This document shows, one piece after another, positions 1 to 11,760 of a stretch of 64,000 bases of DNA. The notes under the pieces were generated by a model. It made no database searches. It was not told where the DNA came from and was given only the letters and a program-made list of their open reading frames with translations. The DNA comes from Priapulus caudatus (taxonomy: Eukaryota; Priapulida; Priapulimorpha; Priapulimorphida; Priapulidae): NCBI RefSeq assembly GCF_000485595.1, contig NW_014577852.1, positions 34,451 through 98,450 of the forward strand. The letters are read 5' to 3'. A program made the translations under genes and the position numbers. Numbering within the stretch: the first letter of the stretch is position 1; each line of letters opens with the position of its first letter.

Positions 1-870
1 TGCGCGACCAGGGGTGGGGGTCCGAACCTGGGGGGGGGTGTCTGGACAATTGGCTGATGCGTGTAGTAAAAGGCTATCTAGCCAAGTTTTGCATTATTCC
101 GTGTTGCTGTTTCTGTCACTGCTGTGGTTGGTCACAACGGAACGTGCCTGGCAATCCAATAACAAGACCCGACGTGTCGACCCTGATCAACTACAACAAA
201 GGTAAAAACGTAGTAGTAGCAACTACTAACAAGTAGCTAGCAGTAGTAGTAGCAGTAGTGTGTGCGTGCGTGAAAATGCTTTGTGCTTTATGTCATTTGA
301 AAAACACAATACAAAATGAAAAATTCAAGAATAGAAACTCATGGTGATTTAATAAGCTACTTTAAGCCGTATTACAGTAAGTTTTTAACCTTGATCTTAT
401 GATTCCATACACCAGTAGATATAATCAAGTCAACGATCTCATAACCAAATTACAATGACCATAATATATTATTAATATACCGGCGTTATGCATGTACCTG
501 AGTGGTGAGTATTATATAATCAGGTCATAAGATTACCATTATAAATTTAAATTTGAGTCCTCCTGAAATAATTAGCATAGTGTTTGTGACAACATTAAAT
601 GAAACATGAGAGCGTACACATATATACACGTATTTAGTAATAACGAAAAAGAATAACGCCACCCTATTACTGCCCTACGATTCCATACTATACCACCATT
701 GTAAAGATTTTCCATGAAATCGTCAACAATGAGAAAAGGTTTCAACATTATCATTCGCTTATTTTCGTTTGCAACATTGACCACAAAAAACAATGATTTC
801 CTAATCATGTTTGCATGGACGGATATTTTGACAGATCGTATGTACTCAAATAGCTCTCTGAAGTTAATTT
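1..870. other. Left-edge region without a firm gene
   Basis: I see no convincing gene here. Positions 60-205 on the + strand form an open stretch with a hydrophobic run (VLLFLSLLWLV) followed by a possible donor at 205 (AAAG then GTAAAA). It could be a signal or membrane exon of a gene that continues elsewhere, but it rests on one open frame only. The segment 200-265 holds short AGTAGT-type repeats. The remainder is AT-rich. Confidence 0.3.
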
Positions 871-872
871 AG

Positions 873-968
873 GTGAATTAAAGACACCAGCACTCAACGA
901 ACCACCTCATTCTCCATTTGCTGCAAAGAGAAGACACCCAGATACATCTACCCCATATATAAAATAAA
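873..968 (+). CDS. Candidate terminal exon of an unrecognised + strand gene
   Basis: After an acceptor (TTAATTTAG at 864-872) the + strand is open in phase 1 and encodes GT then E-L-K-T-P-A-L-N-E-P-P-H-S-P-F-A-A-K-R-R and eight more residues up to a TAA at 966-968. An AATAAA-like signal follows at once (AAAATAAAATATT). The proline- and basic-rich composition looks like coding sequence rather than intron. I do not recognise the family. No upstream exon can be joined with confidence, so the gene would enter from the left of the window. It could also be a chance open frame. Confidence 0.35.
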
Positions 969-1042
969 ATATTTATCGGCGCTATGCTGTGTAAATTCCT
1001 GGCTATCTTAAAACACTTTTCTTTGACCCAACTCCTTGCTAG

Positions 1043-1179
1043 AGATCAGTGGACTACAAGCTCGATCAACACTACCATTTCGTCCAGATCAGACGTTCTC
1101 ACAGATTCGCAAACATCTGAAAGAGAACCCACAGTACGCGAGTAATGTATGTTCCATTACTATAGGAGCAACACACTAA
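1043..1179 (+). CDS. Candidate alternative terminal exon, + strand
   Basis: A good acceptor with a pyrimidine tract (CTTTGACCCAACTCCTTGCTAG) ends at 1042. The following sequence is open in the same phase as the exon at 873. It encodes a region containing PFRPDQTFSQIRKHLKENPQ and stops at TAA 1177-1179. Both candidate exons accept the same upstream phase, so they may be alternative last exons of one gene. The stop codon overlaps the ferrochelatase stop on the other strand (TAG at 1178-1176), a tail-to-tail arrangement. I do not recognise the protein. Confidence 0.35.
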
Positions 1180-1425
1180 TCTAATAAATTGTGCCATTGG
1201 TTCTTGAAGAACTGCCTCATCCCTCCACAGTCCTTGTTTCTGCAGCCAGGGCATCGCAACATCAGTTGTGGGGAGCTGAGCTTGTCTGACATCAAGTGGG
1301 TCTTGCAGATGTCAGCAAGTGCCTGAAACATTGAAGCACATCCAGAAGAATTTATGCAACAATGAATCATGTTTTAGTTATTACAGGTTTATATACGGAC
1401 ACGCAGATGCTGAAGCACAGGAACA

Positions 1426-1469
<44 letters not shown>

Positions 1470-2566
1470 CACATACACACAAACACACACATGCAAGCAC
1501 GCATGCACCCACACGCACACGAGCGCACATAATCACCTCAAGTACATTGACTGATTGAGTAAAAAAAACCTTTAGGAATTCACAAAATGAAAAAAGATAC
1601 TTCCTAGAAAATTCAAAGATGCGCTTTACAAACATTAAGCAGAAAATAAACTAAACAATGCTCAATTCCAGAATCTGCTAATGAATTTTGGCAGAGCAAT
1701 CAACCAAAATCTGATGCACTGCTTTCCATACTGCAAATCACTTGTTAGGATTTGCCACTAGAACTAGTCACTATGGTGAGGTTGGTTTGGCCATGTTTTT
1801 GAAGATTAATGTGTCCATTACCTGAATGAATATAGGGCTGTCATTTAGAGCTTCAGCACGTCTCACCTCTCTAGCTCCAATCTGCAAATTAAAAAAAAAC
1901 AACCCTGTGGCTATACGGACTTCCTCTGCTCACATTAACCAGCTGTCTCTGTAATGGACAAACACAGTGTACAAAAAAGACACGCAAGACATTTAGAATA
2001 TACCTTATATCGAATGCAATCGAAAACCTATTTCAGTAAGCATGCATACAAGGTTAATTCCAGGTCATTTGTACTTGTCAACAAATATATTGCACGTGTC
2101 AAAAATAGTCTCAAGATAATAATTACACAATAGATGCTATAACATAGGGCCTATTCTCAGGTGCTATTTTACACATATCGCAGACAATAATCCATCATTA
2201 AGGCATGACCACACGTTTACCACCACCACAGCGTGACAGCAAAGACTTGTCTGGTTTGACACCGTCTTAATGGCTTGCCTCGGTGCCCCTACTTTGAAGA
2301 GAATGTTTGCCTCGGTGGCTCTCTAACCTCTCTAACTAACTGCGGTGCTCTCAACATTCTGCCACTTGCTTTCTCTAGAACATATTCAACCTGTGACCTA
2401 CCTCCGCAGCGTAGTCGACAGCATACTCAATGTCCAGCTCGTGCAGAGTTTCGATGTGGTCTGATGTAAAGGCGATCGGCACCAGCAGCTGGTCGCGCCT
2501 ACCCTGCTTAACAAGACCCTTCATGACATCAGTCGTCGATGGAACCAGCCACGGGGACGGACCAAC
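1176..2566 (-). CDS. FECH: Ferrochelatase, C-terminal exons
   Basis: Ferrochelatase inserts Fe2+ into protoporphyrin IX, the last step of haem synthesis, at the mitochondrial inner membrane. Three phase-0 exons lie here in transcript order: 2566-2402 (starting VGPSPWL and containing [21 protein letters not shown], with the conserved active-site Glu of the HIETL motif), 1881-1822 ([20 protein letters not shown]) and 1322-1176 (ALADICKTH to the stop). The last exon carries CPGCRNKDC, the clustered cysteines that ligate the [2Fe-2S] centre of animal ferrochelatases. All junctions are GT-AG and phases agree. The exon expected just upstream (NRGDPYPQ...VWQSK region) was not found. The other exons lie displaced at 8.6-10.1 kb and 17.1-17.6 kb. 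Confidence 0.93.
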
Positions 2567-5040
2567 CTGTGCAGAAATATGTTTCTCTGTTAGTAGCTGC
2601 CATCGGTAATAAAGACACATGAATCATGTGACTACACTTGGGGACTCGTTTTTTATTTCGCAGGTTTTCGTTATACGTTTATATCGTTATATCGTTTATA
2701 CGTTTTTATCTCGCGAGCATTTCTCATGTTCTTACCAACCGTTTTCATGTTTTCTCGACCGTTCTGATAGTTACCGTACTCCTTGCATAACACCAAATGT
2801 AGATAGTAAGGCTAACATGTCATAGAACACTCCCACAACATTCTTTCCACCAATATGTGCACCGACCTGCATTTCAAATTAGATTGGTTACATATGTCAA
2901 CAATATATATATATATATATATATTGGTATATATATATATACCTAGCTCATTATGTTTGCTCTTGCAAGACCAGAATCCTCATCAAGTCTTTATATATCA
3001 AGAGAATAAGGATGGATCAATTCCCCACTCACATGAATTGTGACTAAAAATTAAATTTCACTAAAAAGTTTTAATTTTAACAATGTATGCATATATTGTA
3101 TTAGTTTGTATATTAGGCAACAAAAATATATGTACAAACAATCTGATACTGCAGTAAATGGATTAGTGGCCTAGGTTAGGAAGTAAGCATAGAGAGATAA
3201 GGGTAGCAGGTAAGCAGGGCTGTATTGCCTAGAAAGTTGGGGATGAATACATTGCGTAGGGTGCGGTAGAAATAACACAAGAATCATTAATTATTGAACT
3301 CTAACACAACTTAGCAATCAGGGGCTGTGTGGGAGTGTTTTGTGGGTGTGTCACGTGATCGCTGCTGACTTATCATGTGAGCCTGCACTGCACAGTTGAC
3401 TGCACGTCTATGCGTGTTTTCCAGTCCATCATCTTCTGCTTTTCTATACTCTTTTTTCTTCTTTATTTTCTGCTTTTTTCACTATAGTTCCAAAAACTTG
3501 TGATCGAGCTAGCAGGCTAATGTCCTGACCATAGGTTGCACCTAATGGTTCAGTAGCATAGGCGAGGCTGCACACACATGCCTCACCCACTCCCCGGCTA
3601 CCGAATATAGTGGAGCTCAGTGCGCTGGAATGTTAGTATGAAAAAAAATTGAGAAGAAAATTGATTCTCATACCAGTAGCCACGTCTCAGTGTTGTATGG
3701 TGAATGCGTATAAAGTACTACTCCTGTCTATGTTTTAATACATGACAGTAAGGAGGGCGCGAACGGTGGTTTGTACATGCATTGCACAACAACGCGAATG
3801 TTATTGTAAATAGTGACACATTCAAGTCACGGCTTCCCACATGCCCACATGCCCATGATTTCGGATGAAAAGTTTGCAGCACTTGACTTTTTATTAATTG
3901 TTATACGATTCGATGTCAGATCGTGTATTTTTGAAGGGCGATAGTTTCTAATACTTCTTGTAGCAGGTATGACGCACACGCACATCAAAATGATTGATTG
4001 CACTTATAAAGCCTATTCATACGCTCTGGACATGCTATAAGAAGACCGGTTAAGGCACGAAAATAAAACGAAGACGGGCGGTGCGAGACGGGTGCGGTGA
4101 AATGGTGGTATAAATCGGCGTCATTGAAGTTGCTCAAACATATTAAATACGAGAGCGTCGAATGTACTGACAATTCATCTGCAGCTTCAGCGTCAGGTAA
4201 AGGATTAATTGTCCATTACGCGTATTAACGATGTGGTATATAGTACTTGCAGTCGCATGTAATGTAGAAGGCCGGCGCTTATGACCACCTTCGACTTTGC
4301 AGTTAGCTCTACTCTTGTAGCGCTTCACTGCGCAACAGATCATATAATAAACAGATTATAAAATGAACAGATGATATAATAACAGATTATATAATTTATT
4401 AATAGCGAGAGCCGCTATATTAGGTATCGGAACCACGACAGCCGACGAAGACAGTCTGCCGACGTATAAAAAGCTGTAGATATAAATGGGGCAAGCGAAC
4501 AGATGATTTGATACAGGCTGAAGTCAAGCCGTATATAGAAGACCGTCATATGACGAGTAAAGAAGTAGAGACTGTGACCGCTATATGAGTGTCGCTCCGA
4601 TGACGAGCGAAAGGCTACGAGCGTAGAGCTGCTCTATGGGAAGCTTGCAAAATGCTCGATGAAACTAGCATGCTGCAAAAATCTAAAGCGGCTGAGGAGA
4701 ATATAAGTTTTTATTTTTGTCGGTGGTTGCGCCAAAAGGCTAGCGCTTTCCTAATTATAGTCCTACAAAGCAGCAACAAGATATTTTAATATCACATCTT
4801 TTCGTTTTTTAGAATCGCCAAACCCGTTAACGACCCTAAATGATGAAGACTTACATAGTTTTTCTCATCTTGATGGTAGTAGCTGTAAGTTGACCAATAT
4901 ATTAGCAATTCAATATTTACGATATTACGGAATATTAAAAATAGTCATTGTTTTTTTAATGTGAAATTATCAATGTAATGTTTTCACTGTTTGCTTAGTA
5001 AAACGTGATCACGCATACTCGTTGAATAAGATTATGAATA
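2567..5040. other. Intronic/intergenic stretch without recognised exons
   Basis: If the ferrochelatase gene is continuous this is intron upstream of the VGPSPWL exon. I searched the - strand for the missing ferrochelatase exon (motifs NRGDPYP and PYRLVWQ) and found nothing. Short AT repeats occur at 2902-2941. No other element was recognised. Confidence 0.5.
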
Positions 5041-5532
5041 AAAGAAAACTGCGGTAACATAATAAATATATTTACCTCCAAAGTCTTCATGTTTTTCTAC
5101 TCTCTTTTGCCCATCATTTAGTAATAATTTCCTGTAAATATCCTTCAAATGCTCATCTGCAACACACAAGTTTACCGCACGCACACGCGCGCCGCTGTGT
5201 GCGCGTGCATATAGCGCACTATATATTTTTGTTGTTTGTGCTTGGCGGCGTGCGTGCACGCATGCGGTGAGACAGTGAGCGTGATAGTCTGTATTGCAGA
5301 GGAGCGATTGAACAGCATTTATGTAAAATTGCTCGTCGCTAGAGAGTATATAAACAATTACAGACTTTAGTAATATATACATCTCCTGTTTATTTACCAT
5401 AATTTCATTCTTGAAACGTTCCATGTACATGTGTGCCTGTGGACCAGATCCTACGTCTGTTACATGTGTACACGCTTCTTACGGCGTAGTGAGATTGAGA
5501 AGTGAGAACCTGAAGGTACGTCACTTGAGCTC

Positions 5533-5876
5533 ATAGGGTCTATGTCACCTAGGGTACTGCCGGAACGTACCCTGGGTACGGTCCGGTATACCGGAACGTA
5601 CCTTGGTAACTATTTGATATATGGTTAGGGTTAGGGTTAGGGTTAGGGTTAGGGTTAGGGTTAGGGTTAGGGTTAGGGTTAGGGAGTAGGCGTAGGCGAC
5701 TCCCTAGACTCGTTAGTGTAGTAGGCCAGGTACGGTCCGGCATATTAAATAGTACCAGGGTAGGTACTATTTAATATGTTTATTTGTATATGTACACTTT
5801 AAATACGTAATTTAGTGTAGTCCTACGTTCCGTACCGAGGGTACGTTCCTGCAGTACCCTGGGGGACATAGACCCT
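5533..5876. repeat. Fold-back element with a TTAGGG array in the loop
   Basis: Left arm 5533-5581 (starting ATAGGGTCTATGTC, containing AGGGTACTGCCGGAACGTAC) is nearly the reverse complement of the right arm 5830-5876 (containing GTACGTTCCTGCAGTACCCT). Between them lies an array of about ten TTAGGG units at 5623-5684. The structure resembles a non-autonomous element with a telomere-like core. No coding capacity is visible. Confidence 0.75.
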
Positions 5877-5929
5877 CTCAGCGTCACTTGACTTGTGTTG
5901 TGATGTCCGACTCCTGGTTACAGTCCTAT

Positions 5930-6181
5930 AGACCCAAGGTCCGATAGACCGAAGGCCCGATAGACCGAAGTTTATTCGAATACGCAGTGGCTACACGTCC
6001 GGAATCGGTCGCCTAGCTTCCAGGCTACGCATCCGGACATCCACGTACTGATGCCGTATTCGAACGTGAATATGCCGCACATCCACCGATGCCACTATAA
6101 ATCATATGATGCCACTATAAACCATATATATGCCCTAACCCTAACCCTTTGCAATATTCGGTCTATCGGACCTTCGGTCTA
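5930..6181. repeat. Second inverted-repeat element with CCCTAA units
   Basis: The left end (GGTCCGATAGACCGAAGG and a tandem partial copy, about 5930-5972) is inverted at the right end (GGTCTATCGGACCTTCGGTC, about 6160-6179). A short CCCTAACCCTAACCC run lies just inside the right end (6133-6148). It adjoins the similar element at 5533-5876, and a noisy copy lies at about 14255-14510. Confidence 0.6.
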
Positions 6182-6217
6182 GTCCCAGTCCTAGTTCTTA
6201 GTTAGTACTACTACTAC

Positions 6218-6261
6218 CAGGAGTAAGATAATATAGGATATCCTATTTTATCTTACTCCTG
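6218..6261. repeat. CAGGAGT-type hairpin
   Basis: A 44-bp palindrome: CAGGAGTAAGATAATATAGG pairs with the following arm ending CTTACTCCTG, with one mismatch in 22 pairs. It is a member of the hairpin family described in the findings. Confidence 0.8.
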
Positions 6262-6650
6262 CTACTACTAGCACTAGTAGTAATACTAATACTAGTACTA
6301 GTAGTACTAGTAGTAGTAGTAGTAGTAGTAGTACTACCATTGGCATTGGGCCAAGATTTTTTATAGGAAATATTTTGGGATAACATAAACAGTCTAAATT
6401 CGCATTCGTTACGTTTTTATATCATTTTACCTGTATATTGTGTAATTTACGATTATAAATAAATATTTTGAGCCCAAACTTCAGCACTAACCTAAAAAGT
6501 AGAAACTAAACTAGGGTTTCTGACGTTCTGCTGGCGATCTATGCTGACACTCGACGGCGTTCGCCGGCGCCGGCCGCCGACCGGCCGCAATAGTTGCAAA
6601 CGCGCTACCTATCGGTGTTAATGTGAATTATTCATTTGTATTAGTATTAG

Positions 6651-6691
6651 CAGGAGTTAATAATAGACAATTTGTCTATTATTAACTCCTG
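6651..6691. repeat. CAGGAGT-type hairpin, perfect 20-bp stem
   Basis: CAGGAGTTAATAATAGACAA is followed after one base by its exact reverse complement. It is the cleanest family member. The noisy duplicate at about 14886-14935 has lost part of the symmetry. Confidence 0.85.
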
Positions 6692-7088
6692 GTATTAGCA
6701 AAGATCTTGCATCCGCGCGTGACCCATATTAATATATATGATAAAATCGGTTTAATTATGTCGTATATGTTATTACTACGAATTTTTCTGTCATGTGAGT
6801 GGTATCAATCCATTAGCACATGACAAATGTGTGGACTACATACATGTGTAGAATTCAAATCATGCACGTAGGCCTATATGTATTTCTATGGCAACGACTC
6901 AAGCACTATAGGGCATGTATTTCTATGACTACCGCGTAATGCTAAGAATCTGCATTATTAACTTCCGTGCTGCATATCTACTTTCTAAGTTTGCCTTAAT
7001 TTAGAAATGATTCGTCGCAACCTAATATTTATATTATTTTGCCTGAGCAACAACACAGACAGTTGCTTTGCTAGTGAGTACCAACAGC

Positions 7089-7141
7089 ATCAAGAGTCCA
7101 TAATAGAAAGAGTCCATACTTTTCTATTATGGACTCTTGAT
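7089..7141. repeat. ATCAAGAGT-type hairpin
   Basis: ATCAAGAGTCCATAATAGAA pairs with the arm ending ATGGACTCTTGAT around a short loop. The outer ATCAAGAGT differs by one base from the family consensus ATCAGGAGT, and the ATAATAG core is present. Confidence 0.8.
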
Positions 7142-7445
7142 AGCATGCAACCGTTGGGCCAATGTTGGCTGCTAATATATTGGCCCCGCTGATATTAATT
7201 TGCTAAGCGCGCTAACAATTTGGCTCAACGTAGATCACCAACAGTGGCTCTACGGCTTTTGGCTCAGCGCCCAACGTTGGCCCAACGAGTGTTTTGCTCA
7301 ACGTGCCAATCGTGGGTAAGCAAATGTTGGCTCAACTGATTTTTTTGCTAGGTGTGCCAATGCTGGCCCATTGACCATTTTGCTCGGCACGCCAAGTAAA
7401 TGTTAGCTCAACATTGACCCAACAGTTTCGTGCTCAACGTAAATC
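7140..7445. repeat. Degenerate GTTGGCYCAACG / GCCAAT repeat array
   Basis: Many half-sites of the type TTGGCTCAACG, CCAACGTTGGCCCAACG, GTGCCAAT and TTTTGCTC recur at about 25-30 bp spacing on both strands. The copies are diverged and partly palindromic. The noisy duplicate is at about 15390-15670. I have no function for it. Confidence 0.6.
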
Positions 7446-7559
7446 GTACGAAATAGGCCTACGTACGTGCATCGCCAATCCTTGCATGCACATTATGTAA
7501 AAGTGAAATTATGGTTCTAAAATAAATTCATATAGGATTAATTAGGATAAATCATGCAG

Positions 7560-7596
7560 AAGTGAATAAAACCAACGTTTGTTTTTATTCACTCCT
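7560..7596. repeat. AGGAGTGAAT-type hairpin
   Basis: AAGTGAATAAAACCAACG pairs imperfectly with the arm ending TTTTTATTCACTCCT. The right end carries AGGAGTGAATAAA when read on the opposite strand, which is close to the family consensus. Confidence 0.6.
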
Positions 7597-7726
7597 AGAT
7601 ATATATATATATGTATAAATGTAGAATAATATTCTACATTTATAATATGGTGTTTTTATTTACATTATTATGGTGTCATATAAACTGAGTGCATAAAGCG
7701 AGCTTTCGAGACAAAGGCAGTTCAGG

Positions 7727-8275
7727 AATCCATGTTTAACCCTCCTCCTGAAGGTCAAAATGTTATCAGACACTTACTATTCGCACGTCAGTGGAAAGCA
7801 CGTTTCATGGTCATTTCAATAAAGTGATAAAAATGGTAGGTCAGCGCTGAAACAAAAAAGTTGTTCACTCTGTCCATTAGACCATGTCCTAAGAAAATGT
7901 CTGATATCTGACCTTTCCCCCACTGCCCTTTGACCTCCAATTTCGCACTGGTGATGGATTTCCTGCCCATCACACTATACACCGAATATTAAGAGCATAG
8001 GTCGAGCCGTTCAGATTTGTGCCGCAATTCCGTATTTTCTCCTATACCTTAAGTTAAGGGGGAAATATTCCCCCTCCGTTTACACATCTTGACCTTTGAC
8101 CCTTGATCCCCAAATTTGTCATCCTGAGTCATTTTCATGATCGCCCCCCCAACGTCCCGAATATCGTGACCGTATGTCAAGCGGTTAAGATTTGTGCCCA
8201 ACTGTTGACGGACGGACGGACGCACAGACAATCATGCGATTCTACAAGCTGCATCTGACTTCGTCAGATGAGCTA
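7727..8275. repeat. Dispersed ~550-bp repeat, copy 1
   Basis: The repeat begins near CATGTTTAACCCTCCTCCTG and ends with CTGCATCTGACTTCGTCAGA then TGAGCTA, a small inverted repeat. Internal landmarks are TTGACCTTTGACCCTTGA, a poly-C tract, GTCAAGCGGTTAAGATTTGTGCC and GGACGGACGG. Other copies lie at 12877-13395 and 16226-16775, with a partial copy at 45404-45641. No protein is encoded. It is probably a non-autonomous mobile element. Confidence 0.75.
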
Positions 8276-8613
8276 ATAAATTAATGTACTCTGATACCTC
8301 AACGAGATACACTGGAATGCGAGAAGTAGTTTAGGTAAATTAGGGTGATTTTGCCAAAAGTTACCTGACAGTTGAGAATCTGCAAAACTGTTCACTGTTA
8401 GCAAGGCATTTAAAGTCCTAAGCCACTTCTGTCTGAAAACATTCTAACCAAACATTTATGGACTGATAGCCAATATTCATTAGCATATTTAATCGTTTTA
8501 GAACTGCGGGACGCATGATCCTATGGTTAGCTCTCGCATGAATGTGCAAGCTCTCACTCGAATGATCAATACATAAAACAAAAGCTGCTGGAAAAAACAC
8601 ATGAGAAACGTAC

Positions 8614-9110
<497 letters not shown>

Positions 9111-9235
9111 TCAGCCGTAAAAAGCTGGCTCAATAAGCTGTTACTTCTCTAGCTTGCTGTAGTGCTCACTGTCTCGGGGAGGCGTGTAGGGTTCTTTCTA
9201 GTTATTATTCAATCCTGATATTATCGTACACTTAC

Positions 9236-10077
9236 TGACATTGGGAGAGAATGTGCAGAGAATATAATCACTACATCATCTCTGATATCAGCCGGAAACT
9301 TCAGCAGTTCTTTTTTGATGGAATCAGACACTGCCTACAAAATCAGAATGACATTCCAGGCATGTGAAATCAAGTAATGTTTGAGAAGCACATCAACAAT
9401 TGAACCTGACTATAGACTCAATCGGTTATTCATGACACATAGGCAATAGGCGCACAATGAGCTTCATCATAAAGTTCAGCAAGAATATGACTCTTATCTG
9501 GAACGTAAAAAGTACCATGACATACCTCTACAAGGCCAGGAAAGGTAGGCCATCGATCAATGACACTCCACGTCAAGCGCGATGGATCAGCTCGGTTCCT
9601 ATAGTGCCTATAGATGGTGTTAAGACTGCTACCAGTTGTGGAACAGCTGTATTGTGGATACTGGGTAAAGGCAATAGCATGTTCCACCATATCACTGCCA
9701 ACGAAAATCATTAGAAAATCATTACAAAAAAGACAAATACACAGCCCAACAAAAGGCAAGATGGAAATGTGTGGAGCACAATACAAATCATTCTAAATTT
9801 TTATGGCACATTTTGCAAGAAAGGGCACAGATTGATTGACTATTTGTACAAGTCTACAGTAAAATGGATAAGCCATCAATGTTTTACACATTTTTCACGC
9901 TACACACCAGCATTGCTTAGCATAAACAAAGCCTTGACTGAAGTATAGCTAAGCTGACTTTGTATGCAAATAATATATAATTAGCACATTTGTATGCAAT
10001 GTACCTTTCCATTTGCTCTATTGCATCTTCTGTTAATGGGCTGACATATCTAAAACCAACATAAAACTTGTGTGGTG
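9236..10077 (-). CDS. FECH: Ferrochelatase, central exons
   Basis: Three exons in order. 10077-10005 encodes [20 protein letters not shown] then EQME. 9694-9526 encodes [20 protein letters not shown] and [15 protein letters not shown]. 9334-9236 encodes [13 protein letters not shown] through FSAHSLPMS, including the His of the SAHSLP motif, which is catalytic in characterised ferrochelatases. Splice phases (1, 2, 0, 0) are consistent with both neighbours. Only 58 bp past the last donor, at about 9178, the sequence switches into the duplicated block. The next exon, encoding the NRGDPYP region, should lie just beyond this point and is absent. Confidence 0.92.
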
Positions 10078-11020
10078 CTAAAAAAGCAAAGAAGGTAAAT
10101 GCTTTTAATATATAAGAAACTAATGCATGGATAAAATATAGGATACATTCATGCTAAAATCTAAAACATGAGATGAAGTTTTAAACACACCCGAGTATAA
10201 CTGCTATGAAATACTACACCGACCATAATTTTATATAACACCAGCAAGCATAAAAAAAAACACTAAAACACACACAGTCATCTTTCCCACCCATCCCAGC
10301 TCAATATATACAACTAGAACTAGAAGCAAATTCTGCACTAGATAGACAAATTGATTGAGTTTTGAAATTAAATGACCAATTTTTCACGAGCCACTAGGCC
10401 ATATGCATGTAAACTGCCTTTATGAGTCAAACTGGACAGGACTATACTCTGCAAGAAAACATTCCATTCAAATATTATTTAAGATTAGAACGTTTCAGAG
10501 AAAGGCCTTATAATTGTCACTTACACATCACACTCTCTAAGTCTACTACAGACAAGAGCCGCAGAGCGTCTGGGCTCATCTGAGGTCTGTTGCTACGGTT
10601 ATAAACGTAACATTTAAGTCGTGTGTAGTGACACCTTTGTTAGGCATACATATCATTTCAGCAACCTTCTGCATTCTGCATACCTCCCAAATCCCATTGG
10701 TTGATACAAATCGCATGCCTAAAACTCCTGTTTTATGATGCATTGTGACCCTAACCCTAACCCTAACCCTAACCCTAACCCTATTAAAAATAAATATAAA
10801 TAAATAATTGTTGTAAAAAAAATTTGTTGTTATTAAATTGTTGTAAATAAATTATGTAAATATTTGCGTTAATTGGAAAAAAATAGTTAAATGGATAAAC
10901 TAAATGGATAGAAAAATACAGAAAACAGGTAAATAATAAAAATGGATTCGATCCAACGACATTTCAGCCGTGACGCCCGTGCTGTACGCGTTCGGCTATC
11001 CAGGCTTATTGGCGCGCCGC
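10078..11020. other. Intron-like stretch with short CCCTAA array
   Basis: No exon was seen. A CCCTAA array of about six units occupies 10749-10782, followed by AT-rich TTGTTGTAAATAAA repeats. By exon phase this should be intron between the KLAPWIA and APHKFY exons of ferrochelatase. Confidence 0.5.
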
Positions 11021-11021
11021 C

Positions 11022-11760
11022 CTCCATGTTTAGCAGCATTATGCAGTCTTGACTTTTGCCTGTGTACACAAAAATTCTATTACCAATTCACATTCACTCA
11101 GCCGTAAAAAGCTGGCTCAATAAGCTGTTACTTCTCTAGCTTGCTGTAGTGCTTACTGTCTCGGGGAGCGTGTAGGTCGCGAATGTCAGAATTTCGCGAC
11201 AGTCTTTCTGTGATTCGCCGTGACACAGCTCGTTACGAACAGATTACTCGTTACATGTTTTTATACAAGTGAACACTGTTCACGTTCCAAATGTCTGCCC
11301 TCTGTGTCCCCACTAAAATTGCGACTGTTCGCTGGCAGCTATGGATTCGTGCGCTGGCCTATGCATTCGCGCACGATCCATAGCTCCACGCGCTGCATAC
11401 TGTCGTAGGACGTTCCCAGCCCGCGTCGCCTTGCCGCGGAACTGCGCGCAAGATCCGCGCAGCACTTCGGATTAACACCCCTTTCGGCAACGCTTCTCTA
11501 GTATCCCGTCTCATCTGGATATTTTTTCCCGTATTTCCAATAGATGGCGGCACTACCTATATACTGTGAGTGTTACCAGAGCATATAAATCACTGGTGAG
11601 TAATTGGTGATTTATATCTCTGGTGTACTCACCAATATTACTCAGCGACTGTGCAGTGTATATTAATATATATACCCTCTAGCTCTCTAGTCTATTCACC
11701 ATTTAGTTATCATTGCAATTTCTAATAATTTATTATTGCAAATAATAAAAAATAAAAATA
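11022..11760. repeat. Third partial copy of the ferrochelatase 5' region
   Basis: This segment matches 17511-18250. It starts inside a truncated copy of the LNMGGP exon (11022-11060: CCCTCCATGTTTAGCAGC...) and continues through its upstream flank. Positions 11029-11165 also repeat 9040-9178, so one boundary of the displaced block lies here. A hairpin (11575-11624, CCAGAG...CTCTGG) and an imperfect inverted repeat at 11335-11395 lie within it. Upstream, at 11400-11550, no targeting-peptide exon could be assigned reliably. Confidence 0.75.
11575..11624. repeat. Hairpin, ACCAGAG...CTCTGGT
   Basis: ACCAGAGCATATAAATCAC pairs with the arm GTGATTTATAT-CTCTGGT. The same hairpin at 18076-18128 has the arm complete (GTGATTTATTATGCTCTGG). 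It is a weaker relative of the CAGGAGT hairpins. Confidence 0.6.

Noticed and set aside
5623-5684. Telomere end
   Set aside because: The TTAGGG array is short, internal and enclosed by inverted repeats with genes on both sides. It is interstitial.
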